Assembly: GCF_042646085.1 (NCBI RefSeq)
Contig: NZ_JBHRSZ010000006.1
Span: forward strand, 186,001 to 250,000
DNA: 64,000 nt
Reading direction: 5' to 3'
DNA from: Litoribrevibacter euphylliae
GTDB taxonomy: Bacteria > Pseudomonadota > Gammaproteobacteria > Pseudomonadales > Litoribrevibacteraceae
The notes under the pieces were generated by a model. The model saw only the letters and a list, made by a program, of their open reading frames with translations. It did no database searches and was not told the DNA's origin. The position numbers were made by a program, and so were the translations under genes. Below, piece after piece: positions 60,922 to 64,000 of the stretch (its first letter is position 1; each line of letters begins with the position of its first letter).

Positions 60922-61899
60922 ATGCATACCTTATACCCAGAGATAAAACCCTACGCTGAACATGCATTGCAAGTATCTGATTTGCATACACTTCATGTGG
61001 AGGAGTGTGGCAATAAGGAAGGCATGCCGATGTTGGTGGTGCATGGTGGGCCAGGGGCTGGATGTGAAGGCTTTCAGCGTCGATTCTTTGATCCTGAAAA
61101 ATACCGCATTGTGTTGTTTGACCAGCGGGGGTCTGGGCGATCGACGCCTCATGCGGAAATTAAAGACAATACTTTAGAATTACTGATTCAAGACATAGAG
61201 CATATTCGGGAAACCTTGGGTGTCGAAAAGTGGGTGCTCTTTGGTGGTTCTTGGGGTTCCACGTTGAGCTTGGCCTATGCCCAAGCGTATCCGAATAGAG
61301 TGGAAGCGATGATTCTTCGGGGGATTTTCTTATGCCGTGATGAAGACCTTGAATGGTTATATCAGCGTGGTGCCAGTCGGATTTTCCCTGATCATTGGAA
61401 AGGCTTTCTCGCTGCAATACCAGAAGAACAACACCATGACTTGTTGAATGCTTATTATGAGGCCATTACGGGAGGGAATGAACTGGCGCGTATGGCCGCG
61501 GCAAAAGCTTGGTGTAAATGGGAAGGCAGTTGTTCAACGCTAAAGCCGAATCAAGGGTTGGTTGAGCACTTTATTGACCCGCACTTTGCATTGTCTATGG
61601 CAACTATGTGTGTACATTACTTTAAGCATCGTGGCTTCTTAGAACAAAATCAGTTAATCGAAAACTGTCATAAAATTCAGAACATACCTACCGTTATCAT
61701 TCATGGTCGATACGACATCGTTTGTTGTATGGATAACGCACAAGCGCTTCATGATGCCTTACCTGATTCCACTCTCTTGATTGTTCGAGAGGCCGGGCAC
61801 TCCGCAATGGATGCTCCGCTGACAGACGCTTTGGTTCGAGCGACTGATGATATGTACCGACGCTTAACCAATGAAACGCCGGAGGAAAATGGCGAGTAA
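60922..61899 (+). CDS. pip: Proline iminopeptidase
   Basis: A 325-residue alpha/beta hydrolase that removes N-terminal proline from peptides. HGGPGAG is the oxyanion motif, GGSWGSTLSLAYAQ holds the nucleophile Ser (near 111), GRYDIVCCM the Asp and EAGHSAMD the His. DQRGSGRSTPHAEIKDN is a strong Pip mark. Length matches the family norm. It stands alone between the typA terminator and the chemoreceptor. Confidence 0.95.
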   Translation: MHTLYPEIKPYAEHALQVSDLHTLHVEECGNKEGMPMLVVHGGPGAGCEGFQRRFFDPEKYRIVLFDQRGSGRSTPHAEIKDNTLELLIQDIEHIRETLGVEKWVLFGGSWGSTLSLAYAQAYPNRVEAMILRGIFLCRDEDLEWLYQRGASRIFPDHWKGFLAAIPEEQHHDLLNAYYEAITGGNELARMAAAKAWCKWEGSCSTLKPNQGLVEHFIDPHFALSMATMCVHYFKHRGFLEQNQLIENCHKIQNIPTVIIHGRYDIVCCMDNAQALHDALPDSTLLIVREAGHSAMDAPLTDALVRATDDMYRRLTNETPEENGE

Positions 61900-61994
61900 G
61901 TGCAATTTTTGGCTAATGTACTTCTAAGAATTGTCTAGTCTTATCAGAAAGTGCTAGTTGAAGTAGCTCTGGTTTGAAGTAAAAGGTGCTTTCT

Positions 61995-63629
61995 ATGAAG
62001 TTTTTGCGTCAATTTAAAATATCACATCGCCTATGGGTCTTACCGGTTGTTATTACCATAGGCTTCTTGTTCTTTACTTTTTCGGTATCAAATCAATTTC
62101 ACGAGCGATTGCTTGCGGATCGCTATGAAAAAACACGGCATGTGGTCGAGTCGGCTTGGCATGTGATCGAGCATTTCTATAAAGAAGCGCAAGCTGGTCG
62201 AATGGATGAAGCTGAAGCGAAAGCCTTGGCGAAAGCGACCGTTCGTAATCTTAGATACGAAGAGGATGATTATTTCTGGATTCACAATATGGATTCAGTG
62301 ATGGTCATGCACCCAATAAAGCCTGCACTGGAAGGCAAAGATTTATCGGGTTTTAAAGATCCGGAAGGCACCTTTCTTTTTAACGAAATGGTTAACGTTG
62401 TAAGGAAATCAGGCGGTGGTTTTGTGCCTTATCTGTGGCCAAAGCCAGGTAATGATGATCCGGTGGCTAAGATCTCCTACGTCAAAGGTTTCTCGGCTTG
62501 GGGATGGATTGTTGGTTCGGGCATTTATCTAGACGACGTTGATCAGTTGTTTGCACAGGCATTGATCAAAATGTTGATGATTGCCTTGATTGTGGTTGTG
62601 GTTTCCGTGGGGGTTGTGGTGTTGATTGCCCAGAGCATTATTGGTCCGTTGGGAACCACGGCGGAAGCATTGAAAGACATTGCTGAAGGGGATGGAGATT
62701 TGACCAAGCGACTGTCCATCTCGGGCAATGATGAAATCTCGGATCTTAGACGAAATTTTAACTCTTTCGTGGTACGAATCCATGAATTGGTTTCGGATGT
62801 AAAACAAGGCATTGTTGAGTTAACCCAGGCCACCGAGAATTTAGGCGCGAACAGTACTCGTTCCATTGAGTGTGTTTCCAGACAGAAAAGCGATACTGAA
62901 CTGGTGGCGACGGCGGCTCAGGAAATGTATCAAGTTTCTGTCAGTATGTCAGAAAATGCCACCGATGCAGCTGAGCGAGCACAAACGGCAAATGAACGCA
63001 CGCAAGTGGGTCAAGGTGTGTTAAATGCTTCAATCGCTGACATTAGACAGCTATCGGGAGAAATTGATTCTGCTGTGAAAGTCATTGATAACCTGGCAAG
63101 CAGCACCGACGAAATTGGCTCTGTGGTTGAGGTGATCCGAGGGATTGCTGAGCAAACGAATTTATTGGCGTTGAATGCGGCGATTGAGGCCGCACGCGCA
63201 GGCGAGCAAGGTAGGGGCTTTGCTGTGGTGGCGGACGAAGTGAGAACCTTGGCTGGTCGCACACAGCAATCCACTGAAGAAATTAATGAAATGATTAGTC
63301 GATTGCAGGCAGGCTCTAAGGAAGCCGTGAATGCGATTGAGAGCAGTCAGCAGTACACATCATCGACGTCTGAAAAAGCGGCAGAAGCCGGGGCTGCGCT
63401 CGAAGAAATTGCACAAATGGTGGATGATATTCTGTCGATGAACACTCAAATCGCCAGTGGTATTGAGGAGCAAAGTAGTGTTGCTCAGGAAATCGAGGGC
63501 AATATAACTAACGTTGCCGAAACGGCGGCCAGCGCCGAAGAAATTGTTCATGAAACCGATCAAGCGGCTAAGTCAATGAGTGATTTATCCGAGCGGCTCA
63601 GTGCCCAAGTAGCGAACTTCAAAGTGTAA
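61995..63629 (+). CDS. Methyl-accepting chemotaxis protein with single-Cache sensor
   Basis: A 544-residue transmembrane chemoreceptor. TM1 lies at about 12-30, then a Cache_2/sCache sensor (about 35-185) with YFWIHNMDSVMVMHP and YVKGFSAWGWIVGSGIYLDD, TM2 (about 190-215), HAMP, and the signalling domain. The hairpin EQTNLLALNAAIEAARAGEQ is near residues 385-405. ATG 61995 is preferred to the GTG nine bases earlier. sCache proteins often sense short-chain organic acids, but the ligand is not known here. No sigma28 element was found in the 95-base gap. Confidence 0.9.
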   Translation: MKFLRQFKISHRLWVLPVVITIGFLFFTFSVSNQFHERLLADRYEKTRHVVESAWHVIEHFYKEAQAGRMDEAEAKALAKATVRNLRYEEDDYFWIHNMDSVMVMHPIKPALEGKDLSGFKDPEGTFLFNEMVNVVRKSGGGFVPYLWPKPGNDDPVAKISYVKGFSAWGWIVGSGIYLDDVDQLFAQALIKMLMIALIVVVVSVGVVVLIAQSIIGPLGTTAEALKDIAEGDGDLTKRLSISGNDEISDLRRNFNSFVVRIHELVSDVKQGIVELTQATENLGANSTRSIECVSRQKSDTELVATAAQEMYQVSVSMSENATDAAERAQTANERTQVGQGVLNASIADIRQLSGEIDSAVKVIDNLASSTDEIGSVVEVIRGIAEQTNLLALNAAIEAARAGEQGRGFAVVADEVRTLAGRTQQSTEEINEMISRLQAGSKEAVNAIESSQQYTSSTSEKAAEAGAALEEIAQMVDDILSMNTQIASGIEEQSSVAQEIEGNITNVAETAASAEEIVHETDQAAKSMSDLSERLSAQVANFKV

Positions 63630-63671
63630 ACACAGTGCCGAGTAATCGTTAAATTACTCGGCACTGTGTTT
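63628..63671 (+). terminator. Long hairpin after the chemoreceptor
   Basis: Perfect 19-bp stem (63628-63646 with 63653-63671) with a 6-base loop, overlapping the last bases of the stop codon. It ends in TTTCTATTT rather than a pure T run. Confidence 0.75.
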
Positions 63672-63723
63672 CTATTTAGCCAAGCCCTCTATTTAGCAAG
63701 GCTCTTTATTTTAGCCTGGCTCT

Positions 63724-64000
63724 CTATTGAGCTAATGAAGGTGAATTTGAACCTGCTTGCTCCTGAGAGGATGGCACTTGAAATAACTCTGTTGATTGCT
63801 GAGTTTCATTCGACGATGAGCTGGCTGAAATAGAGTTTTCAAAGCTGACCGTAAAATCGATGTTATCAGCATCACCATTAATCGTGAGAATTGATGTCTG
63901 ATCCAGTGTCGGGAATGCGCCGCAACTGTCACCTTGATCACAAATCAGGCTGTCGGCGTTAAGGTCTGTTCCTGCAACCACTTGGTATTCGCCTGATGTC
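63724..64000 (-). CDS. C-terminal part of a secreted protein (possible S8 serine protease), cut by the window edge
   Basis: The frame is open to the window end and stops at 63724, giving the last ~92 residues of a larger protein. YQVVAGTDLNADSLICDQGDSC resembles the C-terminal AGTDxDxDxxICDxGExC motif found in large exported subtilisin-like proteases of marine Gammaproteobacteria. This is remembered similarity, so treat it as a hint. A Ser/Gln-rich tail follows. No catalytic residues are in view. A GTG at 63981 lies in frame, but reading on upstream makes a start there unlikely. Confidence 0.5.
   Translation of the reverse strand, partial: TSGEYQVVAGTDLNADSLICDQGDSCGAFPTLDQTSILTINGDADNIDFTVSFENSISASSSSNETQQSTELFQVPSSQEQAGSNSPSLAQ

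Noticed and set aside
61900..61994. Sigma28 promoter for the second chemoreceptor
   Set aside because: No TAAAG-N15-GCCGATAA-like pair with correct spacing was found in the 95-base gap.

Overview
The window reads as a chromosomal segment of a marine-type gammaproteobacterium, probably Oceanospirillales/Hahellaceae-like. This rests on gene content: a full MSHA type IV pilus operon, NhaD, a GlyGly-CTERM VIT/vWA protein, the gpmI-envC-ctpA-yibQ and rhodanese-grxC-secB blocks, and a glnA-DUF4124-ntrBC cluster. GC looks mid-40s by eye and was not computed. I see no insertion sequence, prophage, CRISPR array or replication origin. Almost all genes are intact, and both ends cut a gene.

Layout. 1-9.3 kb: truncated ABC-F ATPase (ybiT), a TrmK-like methyltransferase, an SGNH esterase lipoprotein, NhaD antiporter, an XRE regulator, a secreted alpha/beta hydrolase, a large VIT/vWA surface protein, and a WYL regulator divergent from an epoxide hydrolase. 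9.26-9.7 kb: two identical tRNA-Phe genes plus two decayed copies. 9.8-20.8 kb: yggX-mutY, a chemoreceptor with a sigma28-like promoter, a periplasmic binding protein, a LysE exporter, a secreted GDPD, an AT-rich orphan, a BrkB-family protein, an LhgO-like oxidase and a PanZ-like GNAT with a small membrane protein. 21-23.3 kb: hisB-hisH-hisF, with hisA missing and a 107-bp palindromic element between hisH and hisF. 23.3-30.5 kb: yibQ, ctpA, envC and gpmI (minus strand), then rhodanese, grxC and secB (plus strand).

30.5-51.2 kb: a PglL-type oligosaccharyltransferase and trmL diverge from the MSHA operon, which runs mshI, a PilN-like gene, J, K, L, M, N, E, G, B, A, C, D, O, P, Q. MshM, N, E and G form the cytoplasmic and inner-membrane motor side. 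MshI, the PilN-like protein, J and K form the alignment complex, and MshL is the outer-membrane secretin. MshA, B, C, D, O and P are pilin-type subunits. MshQ is a giant secreted protein with duplicated lectin-like modules. MshE carries the MshEN motif, suggesting c-di-GMP control, and PglL could glycosylate the pilins (inference).

51.2-57.0 kb: a TatD-associated radical SAM protein, then ntrC-ntrB, a DUF4124 protein and glnA, all on the minus strand. Both glnA and ntrB carry sigma54-type -24/-12 elements, and each has an NtrC-like dyad about 130-150 bp upstream. This suggests a self-activating nitrogen circuit. 57.1-64 kb: thiI (with a clear sigma70 promoter), typA (TTG start), proline iminopeptidase, a second chemoreceptor with a Cache sensor, and the C-terminal end of a secreted protein running off the right edge.
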